From Pseudomonadota bacterium (GTDB taxonomy: Bacteria > Pseudomonadota > Gammaproteobacteria > Burkholderiales > JAJZQI01), in assembly GCA_021847305.1 (NCBI GenBank), contig JAJZTZ010000003.1, positions 1-48,225 of the forward strand: DNA of 48,225 nt, read 5' to 3'. Position numbers and translations under genes: made by a program. Positions 23,585 through 32,200 of the stretch are shown here, one piece after another (position 1 is the stretch's first letter; each line of letters begins with the position of its first letter). Below the pieces are notes generated by a model, which was not told the DNA's origin, did not search any database, and saw only the letters and a list, made by a program, of their open reading frames with translations.

Positions 23585-23723
23585 TCGCGTTTCCGTGCCG
23601 GGCAGGGTTTTCGTCCGGCCGCTCAATGACGCAAGTCATTGAAGGCGTGAGGTTGTGCGGACAGGTGCCGCGCAACCGACCCGCTGATTTATTCCATAAA
23701 TGGAATAAATCAGCGCTTCCTTA
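23567..23723 (+). repeat. Palindromic intergenic repeat, copy C (full length)
   Basis: 157 bp between two convergent genes with inverted ends AAGGAAACGCTGATTTA / TAAATCAGCGCTTCCTTA. Internal stems: GGAAACGC/GCGTTTCC; CCGGGC/GTCCGG with one G-T; TCAATGAC-GCAA-GTCATTGA (perfect 8 bp, GNRA loop); GGTTGTGCGG/CCGCGCAACC with one G-T; and GCTGATTTATTCCAT/ATGGAATAAATCAGC (perfect 15 bp). It provides the TAA of the acetyltransferase at its left end and the TAA of the cyclase at its right end. Confidence 0.88.
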
Positions 23724-24623
23724 CGGACTGACCGCCATGGATGGCTCCCAGATAAGGGTTGTGTTGCGTCCAGCCCTTTTGGCAGCGTACATGGCCTGAT
23801 CGGCCTCCTCAATGCTGCGCTCGACTGATATATCGGCTGCCAGCTGCGCCACGCCGAATGACATGGCGATATGCAATTCAACGCCATTGCCGGCATCGAT
23901 CGGCAGCGCCGCCAGACCGATACGCAAGCGTTCGACCACTTCATAGGCTGTCTTGACGTCGGTATTCTGCATACACAGCAGGAATTCCTCTCCGCCATAA
24001 CGAAACAGTTTGTCGTAGGGGCGGATATGCTCCAGCATGAAACGCGCTACGGCTGACAGCACTTTGTCACCGCTTGCATGCCCGTAAGTATCGTTGACCG
24101 TCTTGAAGCAATCGATGTCCATCATCGACACGCAACTGGGCTGGACGTTGCGCCTGACCAGTTCATGCTGCTCGCGCAAGCGGGTCAGCATGCCGATGCG
24201 GCTATATGCGCCGGTCAGTCCATCCAGGTTGTAGAGCTCGCTTTCCAGTTCGCGCTTGATTGTTGCCATTTCCAGGCGCATGCGTCCAAGCGCGGCAGCA
24301 AAGGCGTCGTACTCTTCAGCGGGCACAGGGTGGCAGGCTTCCGTCTTCACCAACAGATCGGCCGCCAGGCGGTGCATGGATTTGTGATCTTCTTCCATGG
24401 CGATGAAACCAGGATGCTGGCGCAGCTTGTCCGGCACGGTGCTGTAGTACCACTGCCCCAGGCGACACAAGCGGTGTGCGTCTTCTGCCACATCGTTCTT
24501 GCTGTACGGCAAATGGCAAACCATGGTGCGCGTAATGGCGTCAAACCATTCGGTGTGACTGGCAATCGCCAGGTCCAGCTGCTTGATGATTTCCAGCATT
24601 TCGCTCTGTCGAGCATTATCCAC
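23721..24623 (-). CDS. dgcZ: DgcZ-like diguanylate cyclase (CZB zinc sensor + GGDEF)
   Basis: Makes c-di-GMP under control of an N-terminal CZB zinc-sensing domain. I place the start at GTG 24623: AGGAG lies 7-8 bp before it, inside the ORF-track N-terminus (MNRRRR). The zinc ligands then become H23, C53, H80 and H84, one residue off those reported for E. coli DgcZ (H22, C52, H79, H83). The CZB signature CRLGQWYYSTVPDKL...MEEDHKSMH is clear. The cyclase site GGEEF is at ~210-214, with an RxxD inhibitory site (RPYD) five residues before it. The stop codon TAA lies in the repeat's right end. Confidence 0.88.
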   Translation of the reverse strand: MDNARQSEMLEIIKQLDLAIASHTEWFDAITRTMVCHLPYSKNDVAEDAHRLCRLGQWYYSTVPDKLRQHPGFIAMEEDHKSMHRLAADLLVKTEACHPVPAEEYDAFAAALGRMRLEMATIKRELESELYNLDGLTGAYSRIGMLTRLREQHELVRRNVQPSCVSMMDIDCFKTVNDTYGHASGDKVLSAVARFMLEHIRPYDKLFRYGGEEFLLCMQNTDVKTAYEVVERLRIGLAALPIDAGNGVELHIAMSFGVAQLAADISVERSIEEADQAMYAAKRAGRNTTLIWEPSMAVSP

Positions 24624-24652
24624 GCGCCGTCTCCTGTTCATTTATTATTAGG

Positions 24653-24668
24653 GCGTGTTAACACGCCT
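24653..24668. promoter_or_regulatory. 16-bp perfect palindrome upstream of dgcZ
   Basis: GGCGTGTTAACACGCC, 30-45 bp upstream of the proposed GTG start. No T-tract follows on either strand. It may be an operator or the remnant of a mobile-element end. Confidence 0.4.
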
Positions 24669-24786
24669 TAACCCGTTGTAGTACAGATAACAGGTTTGCA
24701 CTACATAATTATGGCGCTGCCCTAGCGTGAGCGGCGCCTTGCACAGGAAACTGGCCGTGGCGACAGCCAGAAAGGAATCGGAGCGG

Positions 24787-25593
24787 TCAGCGCTCCGTGG
24801 AACGGCGGTTGATATCCTGCCTGAGGCTGTCCATTTCTTCGCGCAAGGTTTGAATTTCGGTACGCAGCGCGCGGATATCCTGGTGCATTTCCTGCCGCAG
24901 CCGGGTCTCATCCTTGCCGATGAAAAAGGCCGTGATACTGGCAGTCACCAGCGACAGCATGGCAAAACCGATAACCACGACGATAACCGCGAAAAAACGC
25001 GATGCCTCGGTAGTCGGAACCACATCGCCGTAACCGACCGTGGCGCCGCTTTCAAAAGCCAGCCACAGCCCCTCGGCATAGCTGTGCACGGATGGCTCCA
25101 GCCAGTAGAAACCGGCCCCGGCAAGCGCCATAAGGGCAATACCGAGTACCAGCAGAAAAGGCGTGGTGCGCGGAGTGATGGTGCTGAGCGAGCCGAGCAC
25201 CCGGGTAAACAGCAGCGCAATGGTCGCTATGCGCAGCAAACGGGCCAACGCCAGCAATTGCGCGTCTTCCACCCCCAGCAGACTGATGACTGATGCCAGG
25301 ATAATGAGCAGATTGAGCCAATTGCCGATCAGGTAATGCCATTTATCGCGGCACAACCAGGTCATCAGAACAGTTTCCAGGGTGAAACCCACCACGACAA
25401 TCCAGTCGAGGTAAGCGCCAATGCGCCGCAACAGCGGGTGATCGCTCACAGCATGCAGATAAAAAGCCGGAATGACCAGAATGGCCAGGGACAGCATCAC
25501 CCAGTGCAGGCGGCGCTGCCACTGGTGCGCTGCGTGGGTTTCATTCTGGGATACCCCGGCCATGCCCAGCAGAGGAAGCAGGTGCGCCATCAT
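24787..25593 (-). CDS. Voltage-gated-like potassium channel subunit
   Basis: Single-subunit ion channel of the inner membrane, expected to work as a tetramer. The layout is six helices: S1-S3 (~28-115); a weakly charged S4-like segment LLALARLLRIATIALLFTRVL with fewer regularly spaced Arg than true Kv sensors; S5; the pore helix with filter TVGYGD; and S6. A C-terminal coiled coil follows (RLRQEMHQDIRALRTEIQTLREEMDSLRQDI). The TVGYGD filter makes K+ selectivity very likely. It lies 13 bp downstream of pmbA on the same strand. Confidence 0.92.
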   Translation of the reverse strand: MMAHLLPLLGMAGVSQNETHAAHQWQRRLHWVMLSLAILVIPAFYLHAVSDHPLLRRIGAYLDWIVVVGFTLETVLMTWLCRDKWHYLIGNWLNLLIILASVISLLGVEDAQLLALARLLRIATIALLFTRVLGSLSTITPRTTPFLLVLGIALMALAGAGFYWLEPSVHSYAEGLWLAFESGATVGYGDVVPTTEASRFFAVIVVVIGFAMLSLVTASITAFFIGKDETRLRQEMHQDIRALRTEIQTLREEMDSLRQDINRRSTER

Positions 25594-25606
25594 GGTCGTG
25601 GCCGCC

Positions 25607-26950
25607 TCAGTTGCCTGCCACCGTCATGCGTTCCACCAGAATCGATCCGCACTGTTTGGAGCCGCGCACCAGCACATCGGTGCCGATCGCGACAATATTG
25701 CGGAACATGTCCTTGAGATTGCCGGCAATGGTGATTTCTTCCACCGGGTACTGGATGATGCCGTTCTCCACCCAGAATCCGGCCGCGCCGCGCGAATAAT
25801 CACCGGTGACGGCATTGACGCCGTGACCAAGCAATTCCGTCACCAGCAGGCCGCGGTCCATTTTTTTCAGCAAGGCGGCAAAATCCTCACCGGTGGAGTC
25901 CAGCACCAGATTGTGGTTACCGCCGGCATTGCCGGTAGAACGCATGCCCAGCTTGCGCGCAGAATAGGTGGAAAGAAAATAGCCCTGCACCACACCATTT
26001 CTGACGATGTCGCGATCACGCGTGGCCACGCCATCGTTATCGAACATGCAGCTGGACAAGCCTTTTTTCAGATGCGGCCGTTCGTGCAGATTAATCAATG
26101 GAGAAAACACTTCCTTGCCCAGGCTGTCAGGCAGGAAAGTGGATTTGCGATACAGACTGCCGCCGCTGACCGCGGAAACAAAATGCGAAATCAGGCCGGA
26201 AGCAATCGCCGCCTCAAACAGCACCGGCACCTCCATGGTATCGAGTTTACGCGCATCCAGTCGGCGCACCGTACGCTCGCCAGCCAGCTTGCCCACCTTT
26301 GTTTCGCTGTCCAGATCACGCCAGTCGCGCGCGGTGGTGTACCAGTAATCGCGTTGCATGCCGTTGTCCGACTCGGCGATAACGGCGCAGGAAATCCCGT
26401 GGCGCGATACCGGGTAGCCGGCCATGAAGCCCAGGCTGTTGGCGTAGATAAAATGCGACTCGTTGGTGTTGACGCTGGCGCCTTCGGAATTGTTGATGCG
26501 TTCATCCACGTCCAGGGCGGCGCTTTCGCATGCCTGCGCCAGTTCGATGGCGCGGTCCACGCTCAGATCCCACGGGGTGTACAGCTCGAGGTCGGGGAAA
26601 TCCCGTGCCAGCAGATCTTCGTCGGCCAGGCCGGAATAATCATCGCTGGCAGTATAGCTGGCAATCGACAGCGCTGCCTTGACGGTATCGCGCACTGCCT
26701 GCGGCGTCATATCCGATGTGCTGGCATGGCCGCGTTTCTTGCCGACATAGACGGTCACGCCAATACCCTTGTCGCGGTTGTATTCGATGGTTTCCACTTC
26801 GCCTTCGCGCACCGTCACGCTCTGCCCGAACCCTTCCGACACCTCCGCCTCGCAAGCGGTTGCACCCTGCGTTTTGGCCTGTGCCAAGATATCGGCAGCC
26901 AGTTCGCGCAGCTGATCGGGTGAATAATTGAAGCGTTCTGTTGATTTCAT
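25607..26950 (-). CDS. pmbA: PmbA/TldE subunit of the TldD/E protease
   Basis: TldD and TldE (PmbA) form a cytoplasmic protease that degrades unfolded peptides and matures some ribosomal peptides; only TldD carries the zinc site. The 447-aa protein matches TldE in length and in segments such as CEAEVSEGFGQSVTVREGEVETIEYNRDKGIGVTVYVG, the central SALVSGGSLYRKSTFL-like region, and TGDYSRGAAGFWVENGIIQYPVEEITIAGNLKDM near the end. ATG 26950 (MKSTERF) is chosen over the track start. The divergent darP neighbour is a conserved pairing. Confidence 0.94.
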   Translation of the reverse strand: MKSTERFNYSPDQLRELAADILAQAKTQGATACEAEVSEGFGQSVTVREGEVETIEYNRDKGIGVTVYVGKKRGHASTSDMTPQAVRDTVKAALSIASYTASDDYSGLADEDLLARDFPDLELYTPWDLSVDRAIELAQACESAALDVDERINNSEGASVNTNESHFIYANSLGFMAGYPVSRHGISCAVIAESDNGMQRDYWYTTARDWRDLDSETKVGKLAGERTVRRLDARKLDTMEVPVLFEAAIASGLISHFVSAVSGGSLYRKSTFLPDSLGKEVFSPLINLHERPHLKKGLSSCMFDNDGVATRDRDIVRNGVVQGYFLSTYSARKLGMRSTGNAGGNHNLVLDSTGEDFAALLKKMDRGLLVTELLGHGVNAVTGDYSRGAAGFWVENGIIQYPVEEITIAGNLKDMFRNIVAIGTDVLVRGSKQCGSILVERMTVAGN

Positions 26951-27012
26951 GGTTGTCCCGGCTACTCGATCGCGGCAAAATTGCAATGATAACAATTTTG
27001 CGAGTATTGGCG

Positions 27013-27678
27013 ATGCCGGAACACAAATCTATCCATAAACCCCATCATGACGAAGATGATGAAGTGGAAATCATCTACACCTATGAGCACGACGGGGTGA
27101 CCGAGCATCACGTCGAGCACGAGGAAGAGGAAGAGCCTCGCTACAGCGGCCCGAGCAAAAGCCAGCTCAAGCGTGAAATGCTGGCCCTGCAGGACCTCGG
27201 CGCGCAGCTGGTCAAGCTGAACAAGGAGCGTCTGGCTCAGATCGACATTCCCGACGACTTGCGCAATGCCGTCAAGGAAGCGCAGAAAATCCGCAGCCAC
27301 GGCGCACTGCGCCGGCAGATGCAGTATATCGGCAAACTCATGCGTGAAGTCGACCCGGCGCCGATCCAGGCCAAGCTGGATGCCTGGGAAGGCAAATCCA
27401 ACGAAGAAAATGCCCGCTTCCATGCGATGGAACGCTGGCGCGACCGGCTGATCGGCGACGACCAGGCCTTCGGCCAGTTCATGGACGAACATCCGCACAG
27501 CGACACCCAGCAGCTGCGCGCCCTGATCCGCAATGCGCGCAAGGAACAGCTGAATAATCAGCCGCCGAAAAGCAGCCGTGCGCTGTTCCGTCTGATCCGC
27601 GAGATCATGGAAAGCGGCAACCAGGAACCGGACGACGCCACCAACAACGCCGACGACATGGACGAAGCGGAAGACTGA
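27013..27678 (+). CDS. darP: Ribosome-associated protein DarP (YjgA)
   Basis: DarP binds late 50S precursors and helps their assembly. The conserved core begins at PSKSQLKREMLALQDLGAQLVKLNKERL and continues through HGALRRQMQYIGKLMREVDPAPIQAKLD and RWRDRLIGDD...LRALIRNARKE, as in YjgA. The start MPEHKS at 27013 gives 221 aa, longer than E. coli (183) because of an N-terminal His/Asp/Glu-rich extension and an acidic tail. It is divergent from pmbA with a 62-bp gap that must hold both promoters. Confidence 0.93.
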   Translation: MPEHKSIHKPHHDEDDEVEIIYTYEHDGVTEHHVEHEEEEEPRYSGPSKSQLKREMLALQDLGAQLVKLNKERLAQIDIPDDLRNAVKEAQKIRSHGALRRQMQYIGKLMREVDPAPIQAKLDAWEGKSNEENARFHAMERWRDRLIGDDQAFGQFMDEHPHSDTQQLRALIRNARKEQLNNQPPKSSRALFRLIREIMESGNQEPDDATNNADDMDEAED

Positions 27679-27752
27679 CCCACGCGGTCAGGCCGGTCAG
27701 GGTCTGTCAGGTATTGCCCCACCCGGCGGAGACTGACGGCAATTGGGCCGGC

Positions 27753-29141
27753 TTACTGACGTGCGTCGTGCTGACCTGTGCCGGGATGGACGCCTGCCTG
27801 CTCTGGCGGAACCGGGGCCGCATCCGGCATTGTCGTCACGACCCGCTGCCGTTCCAGAAAACCAACCGCCAGGGCCTTATACAGCGGCTTGCGGCAAACC
27901 AGGCGGGAACTGACCGAACCCAGAATCGCGGCGGCCATGAGCGGAAGCAGCAAATTATGGTTGTCGGTCATTTCCATCACGATAACAAACGCCGTGATTG
28001 GTGCCTGTACCACCCCGGAAAAATACGCCACCATCCCCAGAATCACCACCGCACCCGCCGGAGCATAGGGCATCCAGTCGGCCATATTGGAGCCAAAACC
28101 CGCGCCAATGGCCAGCGAAGGCGCGAAAATGCCGCCCGGAATCCCGCTCAGATAGGACACAACGGTGGCCAGCATTTTCAGTATTCCATAACTGGCCGGC
28201 ATGGGATCGGTTTCCGACAGCAGTGCTTTTGCTTCCGTGTAGCCGGTCCCGTAGGTGGTATGACCGGAAACCAGCCCGATAAGCGCCAGGACCAGACCAC
28301 ACAGCGCAGCCATGGTCACCGGATGCTGTCTGAGCCAGGCGCCCCAGCGCCCCGGCAAACCACTCCGGGTTTCCAGCAGCACACGGCTGAACAGGCCGCC
28401 CAGCAAACCGCCGGCAATGCCACACGCCAGTACGGCCAGCCAGCCCTCATTGAAACCGAGTTCCGCCGAGGTATGGCCGAAATACGAATAATTACCGCTC
28501 ATTGCCAACGAAGTCATACCGGCCAGAATCACGGCGGTCAGGATAATACCGTTGGTACGTTGCTCGAATGATTTGCTCATCTCTTCGATGGCAAACACTA
28601 CGCCGGCCAGCGGCGTGTTGAAAGCGGCTGCCACGCCGGCAGCGCCGCCAGCCAGAATCAGCCCCTTTTCCAGTTCCGGGCGGGGAAAATTGGCCAGCCG
28701 GCTAAGCGAATGCATAATCGACGCGCCGACCTGGACTGTCGGGCCTTCACGCCCGACCGAAGCGCCCGAGAGCAAGGCCAGCAGAGTCAGGAACACCTTG
28801 CCGATACCGATACGCAAGGACAACACCGCTCCGCGCGCAGCATGATCGGTGATCTGCAATGCCGCGATGGTCTGGGGAATACCGCTGCCCTGAGAGCCGG
28901 GGAAGTAGCGCCGCGTAATCCAGGCCACCAGTGCCAGCCCGGCCGGGGAAAGCAATAACGGCCAATACGGCGAGGCCGTCAGCAGTTTTTCAAACAGCCG
29001 GTTGGCAGCTTCAGCACCCTCGGCAAACAGTACCGCAGTCGCACCCAGCGCGATGGCTCCGCCCCAGAACACCAGCCGCCTCTTCCAGTGACGTACAGAC
29101 AGCCAGACTGAACGGGAGCGACGCAGAAATCGTTTAGGCAC
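27753..29141 (-). CDS. ClC-family chloride channel/antiporter
   Basis: Membrane protein moving Cl- (usually in exchange for H+) as a dimer. The ClC signatures are visible: GSGIPQT near residue 84, GREGPTVQVG with the gating glutamate, and a GIPGGIFAPSLAIGAGFG block. The GTG start (MPKRFLRR) has no clear SD, but no ATG is in frame nearby. There is no C-terminal CBS domain pair. It is convergent with darP; the 74-bp gap has no clear terminator. Ion specificity and coupling cannot be decided here. Confidence 0.92.
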   Translation of the reverse strand: MPKRFLRRSRSVWLSVRHWKRRLVFWGGAIALGATAVLFAEGAEAANRLFEKLLTASPYWPLLLSPAGLALVAWITRRYFPGSQGSGIPQTIAALQITDHAARGAVLSLRIGIGKVFLTLLALLSGASVGREGPTVQVGASIMHSLSRLANFPRPELEKGLILAGGAAGVAAAFNTPLAGVVFAIEEMSKSFEQRTNGIILTAVILAGMTSLAMSGNYSYFGHTSAELGFNEGWLAVLACGIAGGLLGGLFSRVLLETRSGLPGRWGAWLRQHPVTMAALCGLVLALIGLVSGHTTYGTGYTEAKALLSETDPMPASYGILKMLATVVSYLSGIPGGIFAPSLAIGAGFGSNMADWMPYAPAGAVVILGMVAYFSGVVQAPITAFVIVMEMTDNHNLLLPLMAAAILGSVSSRLVCRKPLYKALAVGFLERQRVVTTMPDAAPVPPEQAGVHPGTGQHDARQ

Positions 29142-29220
29142 TTGGAACCCGGGGGTGTTAAAAGGTTGGTAGGCGAGATTTTAAGCCCCGGGCCAACGCC
29201 GGACAACCTATTGTACAGAA

Positions 29221-32200
29221 TTATTTTGCAGAAACATTTTCCGCAGCCGACACATCCTCACTTCCACCAAACAGAAATTGCTCAATGACCGTATAAAATC
29301 GCTCAATATTCAGCGGCTTGACCAGATAATCGGCAAATCCGGCCGCCTTGCCATGAGCAATATCGCTCGGCATGGCATTGGCGGTTACCGCCACCACCGG
29401 CACCTGTTGCAACGCGGCATCGTCGCGGAATATTTGCAGCACCTGGTAACCGTTCATGCCCGGCAGATTGATGTCCAGCAGAATCAGATCCGGCTTGTGC
29501 AGGCGCGCGAGTTCGATGCCCAACGAGGGGTCAAATGCGGTCCGCAGCAGAATATTCGCTTTGCGCGCCAGCAACTGGCTGACCAGTTTCAGATTGGCCG
29601 GATTGTCTTCGATATACAGCACCGATTTTCTCGCACTGTCGACCGGAGTAAGCACCATATCCCCTGTCTGGCTGCGCTCATCTTCGCCCGCAGGCACAGC
29701 TTCCGCCATGGGCAGGCTCACCTTAAACAGGCTGCCGCGCCCCAGTACGCTTTCGGGTTCGATTTGGCCGCCCATCATTTCCACCAGGCGCTTGGTAATG
29801 GTCAGGCCGATGCCCGTCCCCTCAATTCCGCTGGATTCCGCTCCCAAACGGTTAAACGGCTGGAACAGCTCCTCCAGTTTGGCCACGTCAAAGCCTTTAC
29901 CGGTATCGGCCACGCTGATTACCACCCGATCTTTCTCTCGCCTGGCTTCAAAGCGGATACTGCCGCCCTCGGTGTTGTACTTGACTGCATTGGACAGCAG
30001 ATTCAGCAGCACCTGCTTAAGTCGCAGGCGATCAGCCACCACGACCAGACCGGCAAAGTCGCCCATCGTGAATGACAAACCGTGCCGTCCGGCAATCGGT
30101 TCAATCAACGAGGCACATTCCTCCGCCACTTCGGCAAGCAATACCGGCCCCAGCGACAGATTGAGCTGGCCGGACTCGATCTTGGACAAATCCAGCACAT
30201 CGTTGATCAGCTCGAGCAAATGTCGCCCGGCACCGAGAATTTCCTGCACGCTGTCTTTCTGATCCTGATCCAGCGAAGCGTCATACTCCAGAATCTGGGC
30301 GAAACCGAGAATGGCATTCATCGGTGTGCGCAATTCATGGCTCATGCTGGAGAGAAATTCCGACTTTGCCTGGCTGGCCTGTTCCGCCTGTTCGCGGGCA
30401 CGACGGAGCTGGAATTGGCGCTCCAGTTCGTCGCTATAGTCGCTCAGCACATTGAAGATATACTGCAACTCGCCATGTTCGTTGTGCACAAATGCGACAT
30501 TGGACTTGGACACGAACTCACTGCCGTCCTTGCGCTGTACCGGCAGCAGGCCCGACCACGGCTGCCCGGTCTTCGCCGCATGCAGAATCACCTGCAGCGA
30601 CCAGGTACGGACACTCTCGGGCATGAATGCGGCAATCTCTTCACCGAGCAGTTCGTCTTGCTCGCTTCCCACCATGCGCTCGAATGCCGCATTGGTATAG
30701 ACCACCAACCCCTCGGGCGTGGTCACGACGATGCCCTGATCGGTCGCATCGAAAATGCTGCGGAAAATCTGCAGATCCTGCTCGGCCTGTTTGATACTGG
30801 TGATGTCCTGCACCGTGCCAAGCATGCGTATCACCTTGCCGTTGGCGTCGAATTCGCCGGAACCGCGCTCATGCACAAAGCAGATCTTGCCATCCGGACG
30901 GATAATCCGGTGGATCACATCATACTGGCCGGAGGCAAATGCGACGGCTTCGCTGGCATGCACGCGCGGCAGGTCATCCGGATGCACCATCGCATAGAAA
31001 CCTTCGAGCGTGGGGACAAAATGATCCGGATTTTGGCCAAAAATCTCATAAATGATTTCCGACCAGTACAATTCGCCGGTTTCCAGGTCCGTTTCCCAGT
31101 TGCCGAGACGTGCCAGCTCCTGGGCTTGCATCAGACGTCTGCGCTCGCGCGACAGCGTACGCTCATGGCGTTTGCGCTCGGCAATGTTCTGCACAATGGT
31201 CCAGATAAAGGCATTGCCGCTCTCGTCCTGCACCACTACGCCGTTCACCAGCACCGGAATGCGCGTACCGTTCTTGTGCAGCAACTCCTTTTCAAACGGC
31301 CCGAACCGGCCGAGTTTGAGCAGTTTGTCCATGTAGCCCTGCTCGGCCTTGAGGTATTTTTCCGCCGTCAGCTGCCAGAAATCCAGCTGGTGATACTCTT
31401 CCTCGGTATGGCCGGTCAGCTGCAGCATGGCCTCATTCACTTCCAGGAAATGACCGTCCAGCGTACTGCGTGTCACCCCTACCGGGGCAATCTCAAACAA
31501 ACTGCGGAAGCGTTTTTCCAGCAGGCCCAAGGACAGCTCGGCCATTTTCCGTTCATGGATGTCAATGACCACACCCAGCATCTGAACCGGCGTGCCGTCG
31601 GCTGCGCGCACGACGTCGCCTTTACCCTGTAGCCAACGAATCTGCCCATCTGGCCAGATCACGCGATGCTCAATGTTGTATTCCGTTCCCTCCTCAACAC
31701 AGGCATTGACGGCTTGCACCAGCCTATTCCTGTCGTCCGGATGAAGCGCGGCCAGGTAGTTTTCATAGGTCGTCTCAAGCTCGCCAGCCTGATGTCCAAA
31801 CAATGGAGCAACAGACTCGGACCAGTAAACCATCCCGGTGAGGATATTCCAGTCCCAGGTACCGATATTGGCAAATGCCTGGCTGCGGCGCAGTCGTTCA
31901 GCATTGGCGGACGCCGTCTGCTCAAGAATCTTAAGTCGGGTGACATCGGTACGGATTGACACATACTGGTAGGGTACGCCGTTCTCGTCCATAAACGGCA
32001 CAATCGTGGAGTCGACCCAGTAAAGACCACCGCTCTTCGACCGGTTGCAGACCTCACCCCGCCACACCTTGCCCTGCGATATGGTCTGCCATAATCCCTG
32101 AAAAAATTGCCGGTCATGCAAACCGGAATTGACGATGCGATGGTTCTGTCCCACCAGCTCTTCGCGCTTGTAGCCACTGACTTCACAGAACTTGTCGTTG

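Noticed and set aside
26080-26100. HERPH in PmbA resembling a zinc-protease HExxH motif
   Set aside because: PmbA/TldE is the non-catalytic partner of TldD; the motif falls at a variable position (LINLHERPHLKKG) and lacks the TldD context.
30082-31632. 516-aa plus-strand ORF opposite the hybrid kinase
   Set aside because: Antisense shadow of the PAS region.
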